Made by a program: the position numbers and the translations under genes. From CAZHZT01 sp964537285 (GTDB taxonomy: Bacteria > Bacteroidota > Bacteroidia > Chitinophagales > Saprospiraceae), in NCBI GenBank assembly GCA_964537285.1, contig CAZHZT010000074.1, forward strand, positions 1-28,167: a DNA stretch of 28,167 bases, in the 5' to 3' direction. The notes beneath the pieces were generated by a model that ran no database searches, was not told the DNA's origin, and saw only the letters and a list, made by a program, of their open reading frames with translations. Shown here piece by piece: positions 8,418-17,144 of this stretch (position 1 is its first letter; each line of letters starts with the position of its first letter).

Positions 8418-11400
8418 ATGACTACAAAATCTTTCCTTTTAATCTTTTCTATTTGTCTTTTTTCTTTTGCAGGTATCAGTCAAGATTTTACTAGAATCCT
8501 TACAGGGCCGGTAGCTACTGATGGTGATGCTAATAAGGGAGGCGCATGGATAGATTATGATAATGACGGCTGGCTCGATTTGTTTGTAACCGGAACATTT
8601 TCCAATAATAGCCTTTACCACAATAATGGAGATGGTACCTTTACAAAAATTACTAATGACCCATTGGTGAATGAGGATTTTGACTCTAAGGGCTGCACCT
8701 GGGGCGATTATGATAATGATGGTTTCACGGATGTGTTTGTAGCCAATAGTGATAATAACACGCCCAATTCCTTATTTAAAAATAATGGAGATGGCTCTTT
8801 CTCAAAAATAACCGATGCAGGAGAGATTGTAACAGACCAGGGGAGTACCTCCACCTGCAGCTGGGTAGATTACGACAACGACGGCTGGCTCGATCTTTTT
8901 ATTACCAACTACAATCAAGAAAATGCTTTATATCGAAACAATGGGGACGGGACATTTGAAAAAATCTTAAGTGCAGGCTTGCTCACCAGTGAAGTTTGTG
9001 CCTCAAACGGTATGATCTGGACGGATCTTGACTTTGACAATGACATGGATGTTCTGATCACTTGCCGTTTCGGAACGGATAATTCTCACCTTGAAAATAA
9101 CGGGGATGGTACATTTACAAAATTAACAAATAGCCCTGCTTCTAACGATGGTTCCTTTTCCCAAGGTTTTTGCTCAGGGGACTTCGATAATGACGGCGAC
9201 TTTGACCTTTTTCTCATTACGGATAATAATCAGTTAAGTAAGCTTTATAGAAATAACAACGGCACATTGGATGAAATAACTCAGCCTCCTCTTACTTCTG
9301 ATCCCATCAATTCTTATGGCTGTTCATGGGGTGACTTCAATCATGATGGCCATTTGGACTTGGTGGTGGGGAATGCCTCCAATTTGCAAAATAGGCTTTA
9401 CATGAATGATGGGAATGGAAACTTTAGTTCTATTACCACCGGGGATGTTGTCGATCCCAGTCTGAGTTCTGAGGGTTTGTGCCTGGGCGATTACGATAAT
9501 GATGGCGACCTGGATGTGTTTTTTGCTAGTAATGGAAGTGGCCAGGTCAATGAATTATACAGAAACGAAAATGCACAAGGTAATTGGCTAAAAGTGAATT
9601 GTGAAGGAATTGTATCCAATCGTTCTGCCATTGGAGCAAAGCTGCTCATTCAAACAACTGAAAACGGAAATCCGCTCTGGCAATTGAGAGAAATTTCAGG
9701 TCAATCAAATCGGTACGGACAAAATGGATTGTTCGCTCATTTTGGTCTGGGCCAGGCGGATATCGTTGATTCATTGATCATTTATTGGCCTTCCGGCCTT
9801 GTCTGCCGTTACTCGGATTTGGATGTTAATCAAACATTAAATTATCTGGAAGTCTGCCAGGAGGAAATCTGCGACAATGGCATCGATGACGACGGCGACG
9901 GCCTCATCGATTGCTTCGATCCCGATTGCTGCAATGAATGCGATGATTTCTACTTCAACCCTTGTCCGGAACCTTGTACTGCAGATTCTATAGCGGGCGA
10001 TTTTGACATGGAGCTTCAGTGGGCTAGTGTCAATAGTTCAACGCATGAATACAGCGTTCCGCTCGTTGGAGATATTAATGGTGATGGAGCTACGGAAATA
10101 GTTATGCGGGCAGGACCGCATGGGCCGGGCATTCTTTTAAATCAAGGCTTGGAAATTTACGATGGTTCTACAGGAGGATTTGAGGCTGCAATCAATACGC
10201 CTTTTATGTATTATTACAATGGCGGCGGGGCGATAGCAGATATTGATGGAAATGGTTTCGCTGAAATAATCATTACGACCAGTGCGATAGGTAATTCATC
10301 AGCTGAAGCACAGCGAATCATTTGCTACGAATTTAATGGAACGGATTATGTCCAAAAATGGATATCCCCTCAAACGTATGGTTATAGTTCCACACAACAA
10401 GCCTGGTCACCGGCTATAGCCGACTTCAATGGTGATGGCATTCCCGAAATTTATATCGCTAACCAGGTATTCAATGGCCTCGATGGATCCTTAATTGCAG
10501 AAGGGGGAGCACTCAATAGCTTTGGAACGAGCTTGATCGGAGGAGGCGCTCCTCAGCAAGGGTTTTCCGTAGCCGTAGATGTGTTGCCTGATGATTTTTG
10601 TGCGAATTGCAATGGCCTGGAACTGGTAGCTGGCAACCAGGTGTATGCGGTAAATATCGATGGAGCCGCTTCTGTACAGGTAGAAGTAGAAATCAGTTCA
10701 AATGGAGATGGTCAAACTGCTATCGCCGATCTGGATAAAGATGGTGATCTGGATGGCATCATAAGTGCAGCAGGCCCCCTTGTTGGTCAAGTGTATGTTT
10801 ACGCATGGGATTTGCAAACACCTACCCTGTTAGGCGCTTCCGCTAACTTTATTAGCAGCGCTCAGCGTTCGATTTCCCTTCCGAATATTGCCGATTTTGA
10901 TGCGGATGGCTTGCCGGAGATTGGCATAGCAACACCTAATTTCTATCGAGTGCTGGAACTTTCAGGGAGTTCGCTTACTGAACTTTGGGGCATCCCGACT
11001 ACAGATGAATCGGGACGAACGGGCAGCACAGTCTTCGATTTTAACAGTGATGGAGAAAATGAGGTCGTGTACCGAACGCAGAATAATTTGGTGATCATCG
11101 AAGGAAGTACTGGTACCGTTCTGTCGCAGATTCCATGCAGCTCCGGAACGGGAGTAGAATACCCTGTAGTCGCCGATGTGGATAATGATGCTCAGGCAGA
11201 GGTAATATGCGGGTGTGGGGATGAAGTTCGGGTTTATCGTTCGGGGCAAACGCCTTGGGTGAGTGCCCGGAGGGTTTGGAATCAAATCGCTTATTTCAAT
11301 GTGAATATCAATGATGATTTGACTGTGCCTTTACAGCAGCAACAGCATCATCTCGTTGGAGATGGCATTGAACTCAATAATTTCCTTACCCAATATGCCG

Positions 11401-13652
11401 ATCCTAATGTACCGGTTCCGGATTTGACGCTTTCTTTGGAGGTGTTTATGTGCTCTGAAAATATTCTATACCTGGAAGGAACTGTTTGTAATGAAGGGGA
11501 TTTCGCTTCATCCCCGAATATCCCAATTGCTTTTTATCAAAATGATCCTACAACTGGAATGGCTGTGCTTATAGATGACTTAACCTTCAGCACGGCTGTT
11601 GAAAAAGATACTTGCCGATCTCAGGTTTTTCCTTTACCTGCGCTTTATGGTACCCCTATTTTTGCAATCATCAACGATGACGCTTCATTATCGATCCCCT
11701 TTAATCCAACCGAAGATTTTCCGGTTACTGAGATTCTGGAGTGTGAATTTAGCAACAATATGGATAGCCTCTTGATCGAAAATCTCCCGATTCCCCTGGA
11801 TTTAGGAGCGGATACGACTATTTGTACAGGTAACTCTCTTTTATTGGAAATCAGCGGGGGCTTTAACTCAATTATATGGCAGGATGGTTCGACGGATTCT
11901 ACTCTCTTAGTGGATCAAGCAGGAACGTATTGGGTAGAGGTTATGGATGACTGCGGATTGAAATCGGATACGATTGTCGTTGGTTTCCAAGCAGCAGACC
12001 TGGATCTTGGTCCAGATACCACGCTTTGTGATACCGATTCTTTACGAATAGAAATTTCGGACTATGAGCAATACCAGTGGTCGCCTGGAGGTTCCTTAAA
12101 TTGTGATACCTGTAGCATCGTCTACGCTTTCCCTCAAAGTTTGACAGAATATATCCTCGTTGCCACCAGTGCTGAGGGCTGTGTAGTCGAAGATACCATT
12201 CAAGTTGATCGTTCTTTTTCCATTTTCAACCAATTGGATACCACGCTTTGTGAAGGAGAATCCATTGTTTTTGGCGGTGTAGAATATTTTGAGCCGATTT
12301 CAGTTGCCGATACTGCTCAAACTGAAGCGGGCTGTGATAGTATTTCGATTTTGAACTTGAGCTTTACACCTGCAGATACGACCGTTCTAGACACCTTTGC
12401 ATGCGAGGGTGAGTTTATTATTTATAAAGGAGTAATAATAAATGAAGGTGAAAGTGCATTACTGGCCGATACTGCTCAGGGTAGTTGTGCGTTTATACTG
12501 GTCAATGTAGCTTCCGTTCCGAATTTCTTTATCACGGATACTATCCAAATTTGCCCTGGCGATTCAGCTTTAATTTTTGGAGAATTTCAAACGGAACCAG
12601 ATATATATCAGCGATTCGATACAACTCAATTTGGCTGTGATTCTATTCATACAATACATTTATTTGTTTTTGATGAAATGACGATGACCGTCGAAGCTAA
12701 TTCCGCCTGTGGAGATGATGACAATGGAAGTGCCGAAATAAATGTTACAGGTGGACAGCCTCCTTTTACTTACTCCTGGGATGATCCTGCTGGCAGCGGT
12801 CCGACCATAAATGGAGTAGGAGAGGGCCTCTACCAGGTTACCATTACAGATTCCAACGGATGTAGCCAAATTGTCGATGTGAATATTGGAGCAGTGAGTG
12901 AGCCGGGGTGGACCTATTCCGTTAAAGAAATTTCCTGCCCGGGTGGTAGTGACGGCGGAATTGTGATCTTCCCCGTTATCGGATTCTTATATAGCATAGA
13001 TGGCATTAACTTTGACTCAACTGCGGCATTTGCTGGATTATCCCAAGGGGATTACGAGATTTTTATTCAAACCCCCGATGGTTGTGTATTTAGTCAAACA
13101 GCCACCATTGCCGAACCTATCGATTGGTCTATTGTCCTTCCGCCGGATACGACTATTGAACTGGGGCAAAGTGTTGAAATTCAAGCACAAACCAATGTTT
13201 TTGACGCTTCTGTCATTGAATGGTTCCCATTTGAAAGCCTAAGTTGCCCAGATTGCTTAAGGCCGACGGCACAACCTACGGAATCTACTACTTACACCCT
13301 TACGGTTATCGATTCATCCGGATGCACAGATACAGCTTCCATTCTCATAAATATCATTGTGACATGCAATGGAGATAAACTGTACATTCCTAATATCTTT
13401 TCCCCCAATGACGATGGCTTAAATGATTATTTCGAAATTGTAAATAAAGAATTTCCAATTGTTGTAAATAGTTTTCGCATTTTCGGCCGCTGGGGGGAAC
13501 TCATCTATGAAGGCACCGGAATAGATGCCCGTTGGGATGGTACCTTCCGAGGTAATGATATGCTCTCGGATGTGTATGTTTATATGATAGAATTTACTTG
13601 CGCTGATGGCCGTAAGGGAATGCTTTCCGGGGATGTAACCTTAATAAGATAG
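8418..13652 (+). CDS. Giant secreted FG-GAP/VCBS, UnbV-like, SprB-repeat surface protein with T9SS type B sorting domain
   Basis: A 1744-residue secreted protein. The signal peptide covers about 1-22. Seven FG-GAP/VCBS repeats (about 45-370) carry calcium-loop motifs such as DYDNDGWLDLF. An ASPIC/UnbV-like module follows (about 400-465, GLFAHFGLGQADIVDS). A DNGIDDDGDGLIDC linker leads to a second block of seven FG-GAP-like repeats to about 985 (for example ADFNGDGIPEIYIAN). Next come a CARDB-like segment, several Ig/PKD-like segments with LDLGADTTIC-type starts, and one SprB repeat (about 1425-1490, GGQPPFTYSW). The end is a gliding-motility/T9SS type B domain (CHU_C; IPNIFSPNDDGLNDYF to the C-terminus). 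It should be exported by the T9SS and displayed or released as an adhesin-like, calcium-stabilised protein. The stop codon lies inside an 80-bp perfect palindrome. The ligand is unknown. Confidence 0.92.
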   Translation: MTTKSFLLIFSICLFSFAGISQDFTRILTGPVATDGDANKGGAWIDYDNDGWLDLFVTGTFSNNSLYHNNGDGTFTKITNDPLVNEDFDSKGCTWGDYDNDGFTDVFVANSDNNTPNSLFKNNGDGSFSKITDAGEIVTDQGSTSTCSWVDYDNDGWLDLFITNYNQENALYRNNGDGTFEKILSAGLLTSEVCASNGMIWTDLDFDNDMDVLITCRFGTDNSHLENNGDGTFTKLTNSPASNDGSFSQGFCSGDFDNDGDFDLFLITDNNQLSKLYRNNNGTLDEITQPPLTSDPINSYGCSWGDFNHDGHLDLVVGNASNLQNRLYMNDGNGNFSSITTGDVVDPSLSSEGLCLGDYDNDGDLDVFFASNGSGQVNELYRNENAQGNWLKVNCEGIVSNRSAIGAKLLIQTTENGNPLWQLREISGQSNRYGQNGLFAHFGLGQADIVDSLIIYWPSGLVCRYSDLDVNQTLNYLEVCQEEICDNGIDDDGDGLIDCFDPDCCNECDDFYFNPCPEPCTADSIAGDFDMELQWASVNSSTHEYSVPLVGDINGDGATEIVMRAGPHGPGILLNQGLEIYDGSTGGFEAAINTPFMYYYNGGGAIADIDGNGFAEIIITTSAIGNSSAEAQRIICYEFNGTDYVQKWISPQTYGYSSTQQAWSPAIADFNGDGIPEIYIANQVFNGLDGSLIAEGGALNSFGTSLIGGGAPQQGFSVAVDVLPDDFCANCNGLELVAGNQVYAVNIDGAASVQVEVEISSNGDGQTAIADLDKDGDLDGIISAAGPLVGQVYVYAWDLQTPTLLGASANFISSAQRSISLPNIADFDADGLPEIGIATPNFYRVLELSGSSLTELWGIPTTDESGRTGSTVFDFNSDGENEVVYRTQNNLVIIEGSTGTVLSQIPCSSGTGVEYPVVADVDNDAQAEVICGCGDEVRVYRSGQTPWVSARRVWNQIAYFNVNINDDLTVPLQQQQHHLVGDGIELNNFLTQYADPNVPVPDLTLSLEVFMCSENILYLEGTVCNEGDFASSPNIPIAFYQNDPTTGMAVLIDDLTFSTAVEKDTCRSQVFPLPALYGTPIFAIINDDASLSIPFNPTEDFPVTEILECEFSNNMDSLLIENLPIPLDLGADTTICTGNSLLLEISGGFNSIIWQDGSTDSTLLVDQAGTYWVEVMDDCGLKSDTIVVGFQAADLDLGPDTTLCDTDSLRIEISDYEQYQWSPGGSLNCDTCSIVYAFPQSLTEYILVATSAEGCVVEDTIQVDRSFSIFNQLDTTLCEGESIVFGGVEYFEPISVADTAQTEAGCDSISILNLSFTPADTTVLDTFACEGEFIIYKGVIINEGESALLADTAQGSCAFILVNVASVPNFFITDTIQICPGDSALIFGEFQTEPDIYQRFDTTQFGCDSIHTIHLFVFDEMTMTVEANSACGDDDNGSAEINVTGGQPPFTYSWDDPAGSGPTINGVGEGLYQVTITDSNGCSQIVDVNIGAVSEPGWTYSVKEISCPGGSDGGIVIFPVIGFLYSIDGINFDSTAAFAGLSQGDYEIFIQTPDGCVFSQTATIAEPIDWSIVLPPDTTIELGQSVEIQAQTNVFDASVIEWFPFESLSCPDCLRPTAQPTESTTYTLTVIDSSGCTDTASILINIIVTCNGDKLYIPNIFSPNDDGLNDYFEIVNKEFPIVVNSFRIFGRWGELIYEGTGIDARWDGTFRGNDMLSDVYVYMIEFTCADGRKGMLSGDVTLIR

Positions 13653-13722
13653 AAGGGAAAACAATTCTTCCCGACCGGGCAATTGCCCGGTCGGGAAGAA
13701 TTGTTTTCCCTTCTATCTTATT
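13643..13722. terminator. 80-bp perfect palindrome, probable terminator of the giant surface-protein gene
   Basis: The 40 bases 13643-13682 are followed immediately by their exact reverse complement (13683-13722), with no loop; the centre is GGGCAATTGCCC. The left arm contains the last codons and TAG stop of the surface-protein gene. The transcript would fold into a very strong hairpin followed by TTAAATAAAAATT. A terminator role is likely, but the length and absence of a spacer are abnormal, so an assembly fold-back artefact must also be considered. Confidence 0.75.
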
Positions 13723-13799
13723 TTAAATAAAAATTGATTACTTTTAAAGCAAAACAATGCTCTAAAAGATCTCCATGAAAAAACATATAGAGGGACTGG

Positions 13800-13806
13800 T
13801 TTTTTT
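13800..13806 (+). other. T7 slippery tract, first frame break in the hybrid kinase gene
   Basis: In the frame from the ATG at 13775 the tract reads GTT TTT TTC and the frame then stops at TAG after 14 codons. A -1 step here (or one added T) opens the frame into LLLLASAELSGFQ, completing a signal peptide and running into the DISM domain. Confidence 0.7.
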
Positions 13807-13902
13807 CTGCTTCTTTTAGCTAGTGCTGAATTATCGGGCTTTCAATCAGTTGAACCATTTGTTGTTCAGAACTTCCAGGAATCCTATGATTTAAATGATT
13901 TC

Positions 13903-14553
13903 GTGAGTGTTTTTTCTGTTCCACCAGATCAAGAATGGAGTCCCCAAGAGGTTTTCATCACTTCTCAGGATTCCTTTTCAACCTTTAAAAGTGATCTTTC
14001 AAAACAAGCTTACCAAGTACTTTTCCCTCATCAGGTGCACTGGGCTAAAATCGTAATCCGAAACCAACTGGATAACTTTTCTTTTTACAATTGGAAATTT
14101 TATTTCGGAAGTTCCAATTCCATAACCGATACGATCGAAGTTTATTATTTTCTGGAAGACGGTACGCTATTGAATACGTCTCCCATTCTTACAGGGGATT
14201 TGGTTCCAAATAAGAGCAAACAAATACTGCCAGCAAATCAGTATCCAAGAGTCCCTTTTAATCTGGAGGCGGGCAGTAGCATAACTGCCTTAGTAAAATT
14301 CGTAAGCGCTCGGCAACACCCTTTGAATCCCCGCTTTGAACTACGGCGAACCGAAATGTTCGGAGAATGGGACGAAGTCGTTTTTCAACGCATTATCACT
14401 TTACTTTTTGGGTTTATTCTGACCATGACTTTTTTCCATCTGATCATGGCCGTAGCCGCTAATGATAAAGCCTTCCTATATTACGGACTATATTTGCTGG
14501 GAGTGGCCGTTTTTTTCTCAATCCCCACGACTTGCTCATCAATGTGGATCTAG
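13903..14553 (+). CDS. Hybrid kinase fragment 1: DISM sensor domain and first membrane helices
   Basis: A 216-residue open frame, nominally from the GTG at 13903, but the same frame is open back to the T7 tract at 13800 and the real N-terminus is the signal peptide coded there. Residues about 1-150 resemble the 7TMR-DISM extracellular beta-sandwich (HQVHWAKIVIRNQLDN, then YYFLEDGTLL). Residues about 165-210 begin the 7TM-DISM membrane region (IITLLFGFILTMTFFHLIMA, then YYGLYLLGVAVFFS). The frame leaves the family at the second T7 tract: after AVFFS it reads IPTTCSSMWI and stops at TAG 14551-14553. A normal protein would continue FLNPHDLLINVDLV, which is the other frame. Confidence 0.7.
   Translation: MSVFSVPPDQEWSPQEVFITSQDSFSTFKSDLSKQAYQVLFPHQVHWAKIVIRNQLDNFSFYNWKFYFGSSNSITDTIEVYYFLEDGTLLNTSPILTGDLVPNKSKQILPANQYPRVPFNLEAGSSITALVKFVSARQHPLNPRFELRRTEMFGEWDEVVFQRIITLLFGFILTMTFFHLIMAVAANDKAFLYYGLYLLGVAVFFSIPTTCSSMWI
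14510..14516 (+). other. T7 slippery tract, second frame break in the hybrid kinase gene
   Basis: The incoming frame reads GCC GTT TTT TTC TCA. A -1 step after TTC gives CTC AAT CCC CAC GAC, which joins the 7TM region of the long downstream frame. The ten bases GTTTTTTTCT are identical at this site and at 13799-13808. Eight Ts would restore the frame without slippage. Confidence 0.7.
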
Positions 14554-16622
14554 TGAAAACTTATCCAAAGATCAGGAATTTTGTCAATTTTACAGCTACC
14601 GCTTTGATGGATATGGCTTATATCCAATTCATCAGGGCTTTTGTAGAGCTGAAGCCTCGTTTTCCGTTCTGGGATAGGATACTAAAATATACCCTAATTG
14701 GTCGTGGAGTCACCTTACTTGTAGTGCTTGCCATCTACTATATTGACTTTAACGAACCCCTGAGCGACCAGATTATGGCCTCTTCTTTCGTCTTTGAGTA
14801 CTTATTTATCTTTCTGCCTTTTGCTATATTCCTAATTCGTACCCGGGTTAAGGCCAATTATTACTTGATTGCCGGTATGATCGTTTTAATCATAACCGTT
14901 TTTGTAAATGCCTTATTTATTGGTTTGGGAAGACCTGATATCTACCTGATGTTTTCTCATATTGGTATTGGAACGGAAGTTACCCTATTCACTTTTGGTT
15001 TAGGGTATCGTTTGTTGCGTTTACGAAAAAAACAAGAAGAAGCAAAGCGGGTAAAAGCTATGGGAGAACTCAAAGATGAATTTTTTACCAATATTACTCA
15101 TGAGTTCAGAACGCCTCTTACGATAATACAAGGAACCGTAGATTATTTGGGAACTGCCATTTCTTCACCTAACAAGAATGAAAAGATCGAGGCCCTGGGG
15201 GATATTTCCCATAATAATGAAAAACTACTTTATCTGGTTAATCAAATTCTAGACCTTTCCAAAGCCAGTGCAGGGTATATTCAATTGGAGAAAAAGCGAG
15301 GAGATATCATTTCATTCCTTCGCTATATCACTGAATCTTTTGAAACTCTGGCAAGCTTCAAAGGGGTAATCGTTCAATTTAATTCATCGCTTGAAAGTTT
15401 TGAATTAGATTATGATGAGTTTCGCATTCAGCAGGTCATTGCCAATTTACCAACGAATGCAGTAAAGTTTACCCCTGAAAAAGGTTCTGTTAATGTATTC
15501 GCGGATATTTCTAAAAAAGAACCTGAAACATTAATCATTAAAGTGAAAGATACGGGAATTGGGATCCCCGAAGATAAACTACCCCATATTTTTGAACGAT
15601 TTTATCAGGTCGGAGATACGAGGTCGGGCTTTAAAGCGGGGACTGGGGTAGGCCTTGCGCTCGTTAAGGAACTATTAAAGTTGATGAACGGCCAAATAGA
15701 AGTGCAAAGCATTGCCGGGAAAGGAACTATTTTTACCATAATGCTACCCGTTGAGCAAGCTGCGGAGGAGCGCCATTTGAAAAATAATCATCAGAAAATT
15801 TCCGCTCCGGATATTGCTAAAGAACCAGAAACCAATATCGATCAACAAGAGGTGCTTACATTAACTGAGGAAGAAAAGCCTATTCTTCTCATCGTCGAAG
15901 ATAGCAAAGGAGTAATAAAATACCTAAATCGCTTCCTCAGAGACCAATATCAGATCGAAATGGCCTTCGATGGCCAAAAAGGTGTCGAAAAAGCCTTCGA
16001 AATCATCCCGGATATCATCATCACCGATATCATGATGCCCGAAAAAGACGGCATCGAACTTTGTGAAGAACTAACCAACGATAGCCGAACCAGCCATATC
16101 CCCAAAGTGGTTCTCACGGCAAAAACCGGCCGCGAGGATAAGATCAGGGCGTACAAAGCGGGGGCCAACTCCCATCTTACCAAACCTTTTGATAAAGAGG
16201 AACTGGACTCCATCTTTAGCAATATGCTCAAGCTTAGAGCCAATATTCAGGCGCATTACAAAGACCAGGCGCTGGATCAGGATGCTCTGCCTGAAAAAGG
16301 AGATATCGAGTCTGAATTCTTAAGCCAGATCAAACATACCATCGAAGAAAATATCGCCGAAGAAGGTTTTGGCATCAATGAATTAGCCGATAAACTATTC
16401 ATGAGCCGCGTACAACTTTACCGAAAATTAAAAGCCCTCATCGGCAGAACACCTTCCGAATACTTAACCGCTTACCGAATGACCCGCGCAAAATCTCTCA
16501 TTGAAAAAACGGATATGAGTATCGGCGATGTGGCTTTTTCTGTAGGCTATGGCGATCCTTCTCATTTTACCAAGGTTTTTCAACGTGTACATGGGGTGAA
16601 GCCTAGTGAGGTGAGGAAGTAA
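14532..16622 (+). CDS. Hybrid kinase fragment 2: 7TM region, histidine kinase, receiver and AraC-type DNA-binding domain
   Basis: A 696-residue frame; the nominal TTG start is an artefact of the frame break. Remaining membrane helices lie at about 15-160. HisKA follows with FFTNITHEFRTPLT (phospho-acceptor His190). The HATPase domain has N box LPTNAVKFT (Asn309), G1 DTGIGIP (340-346) and G2 GTGVGLALVK (370-379). The receiver (about 450-560) has Asp499 in DIIITDIMMPEKDG and Lys551. The AraC HTH at about 600-696 has FGINELADKLFMSRVQLYRK and VGYGDPSHFTKVF. All catalytic residues are kept and domain order is that of a Bacteroidota hybrid two-component regulator. Here a 7TM-DISM sensor replaces the more usual periplasmic propeller. 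It would sit in the inner membrane and regulate transcription directly. Confidence 0.9.
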   Translation: MLINVDLVKTYPKIRNFVNFTATALMDMAYIQFIRAFVELKPRFPFWDRILKYTLIGRGVTLLVVLAIYYIDFNEPLSDQIMASSFVFEYLFIFLPFAIFLIRTRVKANYYLIAGMIVLIITVFVNALFIGLGRPDIYLMFSHIGIGTEVTLFTFGLGYRLLRLRKKQEEAKRVKAMGELKDEFFTNITHEFRTPLTIIQGTVDYLGTAISSPNKNEKIEALGDISHNNEKLLYLVNQILDLSKASAGYIQLEKKRGDIISFLRYITESFETLASFKGVIVQFNSSLESFELDYDEFRIQQVIANLPTNAVKFTPEKGSVNVFADISKKEPETLIIKVKDTGIGIPEDKLPHIFERFYQVGDTRSGFKAGTGVGLALVKELLKLMNGQIEVQSIAGKGTIFTIMLPVEQAAEERHLKNNHQKISAPDIAKEPETNIDQQEVLTLTEEEKPILLIVEDSKGVIKYLNRFLRDQYQIEMAFDGQKGVEKAFEIIPDIIITDIMMPEKDGIELCEELTNDSRTSHIPKVVLTAKTGREDKIRAYKAGANSHLTKPFDKEELDSIFSNMLKLRANIQAHYKDQALDQDALPEKGDIESEFLSQIKHTIEENIAEEGFGINELADKLFMSRVQLYRKLKALIGRTPSEYLTAYRMTRAKSLIEKTDMSIGDVAFSVGYGDPSHFTKVFQRVHGVKPSEVRK

Positions 16623-16631
16623 ACGTCTGAT

Positions 16632-16653
16632 TTTTAGAAATTTCCTTCTAAAA
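16632..16653 (+). terminator. Weak hairpin after the hybrid kinase gene
   Basis: TTTTAGAA (16632-16639) pairs with TTCTAAAA (16646-16653) across a 6-nt loop, 10 bases after the kinase stop, followed by TTTATCC. It is A/T-only apart from one pair, so it is a weak terminator candidate. Confidence 0.35.
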
Positions 16654-16728
16654 TTTATCCTAAATAAAGCCTAATGCTGATAAGTTACATGTCTTCATGT
16701 ATTGAATGACAATACATTATTATTTTTA

Positions 16729-16820
16729 GTTCTTTGACATAAATTGTGAAAAAATGGTACTTCAAAATGATAATCCTTTCAGCTACAAGAGCATTCAAGG
16801 CTTATCATTTTGAAGTACCA
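16729..16820. repeat. Hairpin intergenic element, copy 1 (right end missing)
   Basis: The element opens with GTTCTTTGACATAAATTGTG and contains an inverted repeat: TGGTACTTCAAAATGATAAT (16755-16774) pairs with ATCATTTTGAAGTACCA on the right arm (ending 16820). The loop is CTTTCAGCTACAAGAGC followed by ATTCAAGG. A second copy lies at 22367-22475 with its loop in the opposite orientation. Copy 1 lacks the outer right end (CACAATTTGTCAAAGAAC); a 23-bp fragment of the 19674-19696 sequence follows instead. It looks like a small palindromic mobile or structural element. Confidence 0.75.
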
Positions 16821-16821
16821 C

Positions 16822-16844
16822 CCCCACTAATTTTCTACACTCAT
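16822..16844 (-). pseudogene. 23-bp fragment identical to the start of the 19.5-kb relic
   Basis: CCCCACTAATTTTCTACACT plus CAT is identical to 19674-19696. On the minus strand it codes ECRKLVG, the first helix of the effector-associated-domain-like relic. It directly abuts the truncated right side of hairpin element copy 1, suggesting a rearrangement or insertion into a second copy of that gene. Confidence 0.5.
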
Positions 16845-16930
16845 ACATTAGACTATCCTGCCCATGTACAACTAGAAAAAGAAGCTCTTACCCAAGACTT
16901 TTTCAACTTTTTTTCAAAAAAATAATTACT

Positions 16931-16962
16931 CGTGCAACGCTTTCTTGCATATCTACATATAG
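16931..16962 (+). promoter_or_regulatory. Putative ECF-sigma-type promoter upstream of the lipoprotein gene
   Basis: A -35-like CGTGCAACG (16931-16939) and a -10-like TCTACATATAG (16952-16962) are separated by 12 bases, downstream of a T7/A7 stretch. The form resembles Bacteroidota ECF-dependent promoters, which often show a GCAAC core and a CATATAG-like downstream box. It faces the lipoprotein and ECF sigma genes, which fits autoregulation. The 522-bp gap 16623-17144 otherwise holds the hairpin element, the 23-bp fragment and a roughly 180-nt untranslated leader. Confidence 0.4.
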
Positions 16963-17144
16963 TCAATTGTAAACCGTACGGTAATTTATTTAACTAATTT
17001 AAATTGCGATTCACTAAAATGAGTAGAAATATGTTGGGAATTTGTTTCAAAGCTTAGCCTGTCGGCTCCGTTTTTCACAAATTCCCCCTTATTCCCCCTC
17101 CTTTATCGCAACTTGGGTAAACTAATCAACAAAAATTAAAGACT

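Larger units (their letters stand above)
13775..16622 (+). pseudogene. 7TMR-DISM hybrid histidine kinase/AraC regulator with two -1 frame breaks (reconstructed gene)
   Basis: Read as one gene, this encodes about 949 residues: signal peptide, 7TMR-DISM extracellular domain, 7TM-DISM membrane domain, HisKA, HATPase, receiver and AraC HTH. The ATG at 13775 starts MKKHIEGLVFF, and the signal peptide can continue (LLLLASAELSGFQ) only after a -1 shift at the T7 tract 13800-13806. A second -1 shift at the T7 tract 14510-14516 joins the first membrane helices to the rest. Both sites read GTT TTT TTC in the incoming frame, and one extra T at each would restore a single frame. The cause may be homopolymer miscalls, true gene decay, or slippage at T_TTT_TTC. 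The two visible frames are listed separately. No cognate transporter or polysaccharide locus is adjacent, so the ligand is unknown. Confidence 0.75.
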
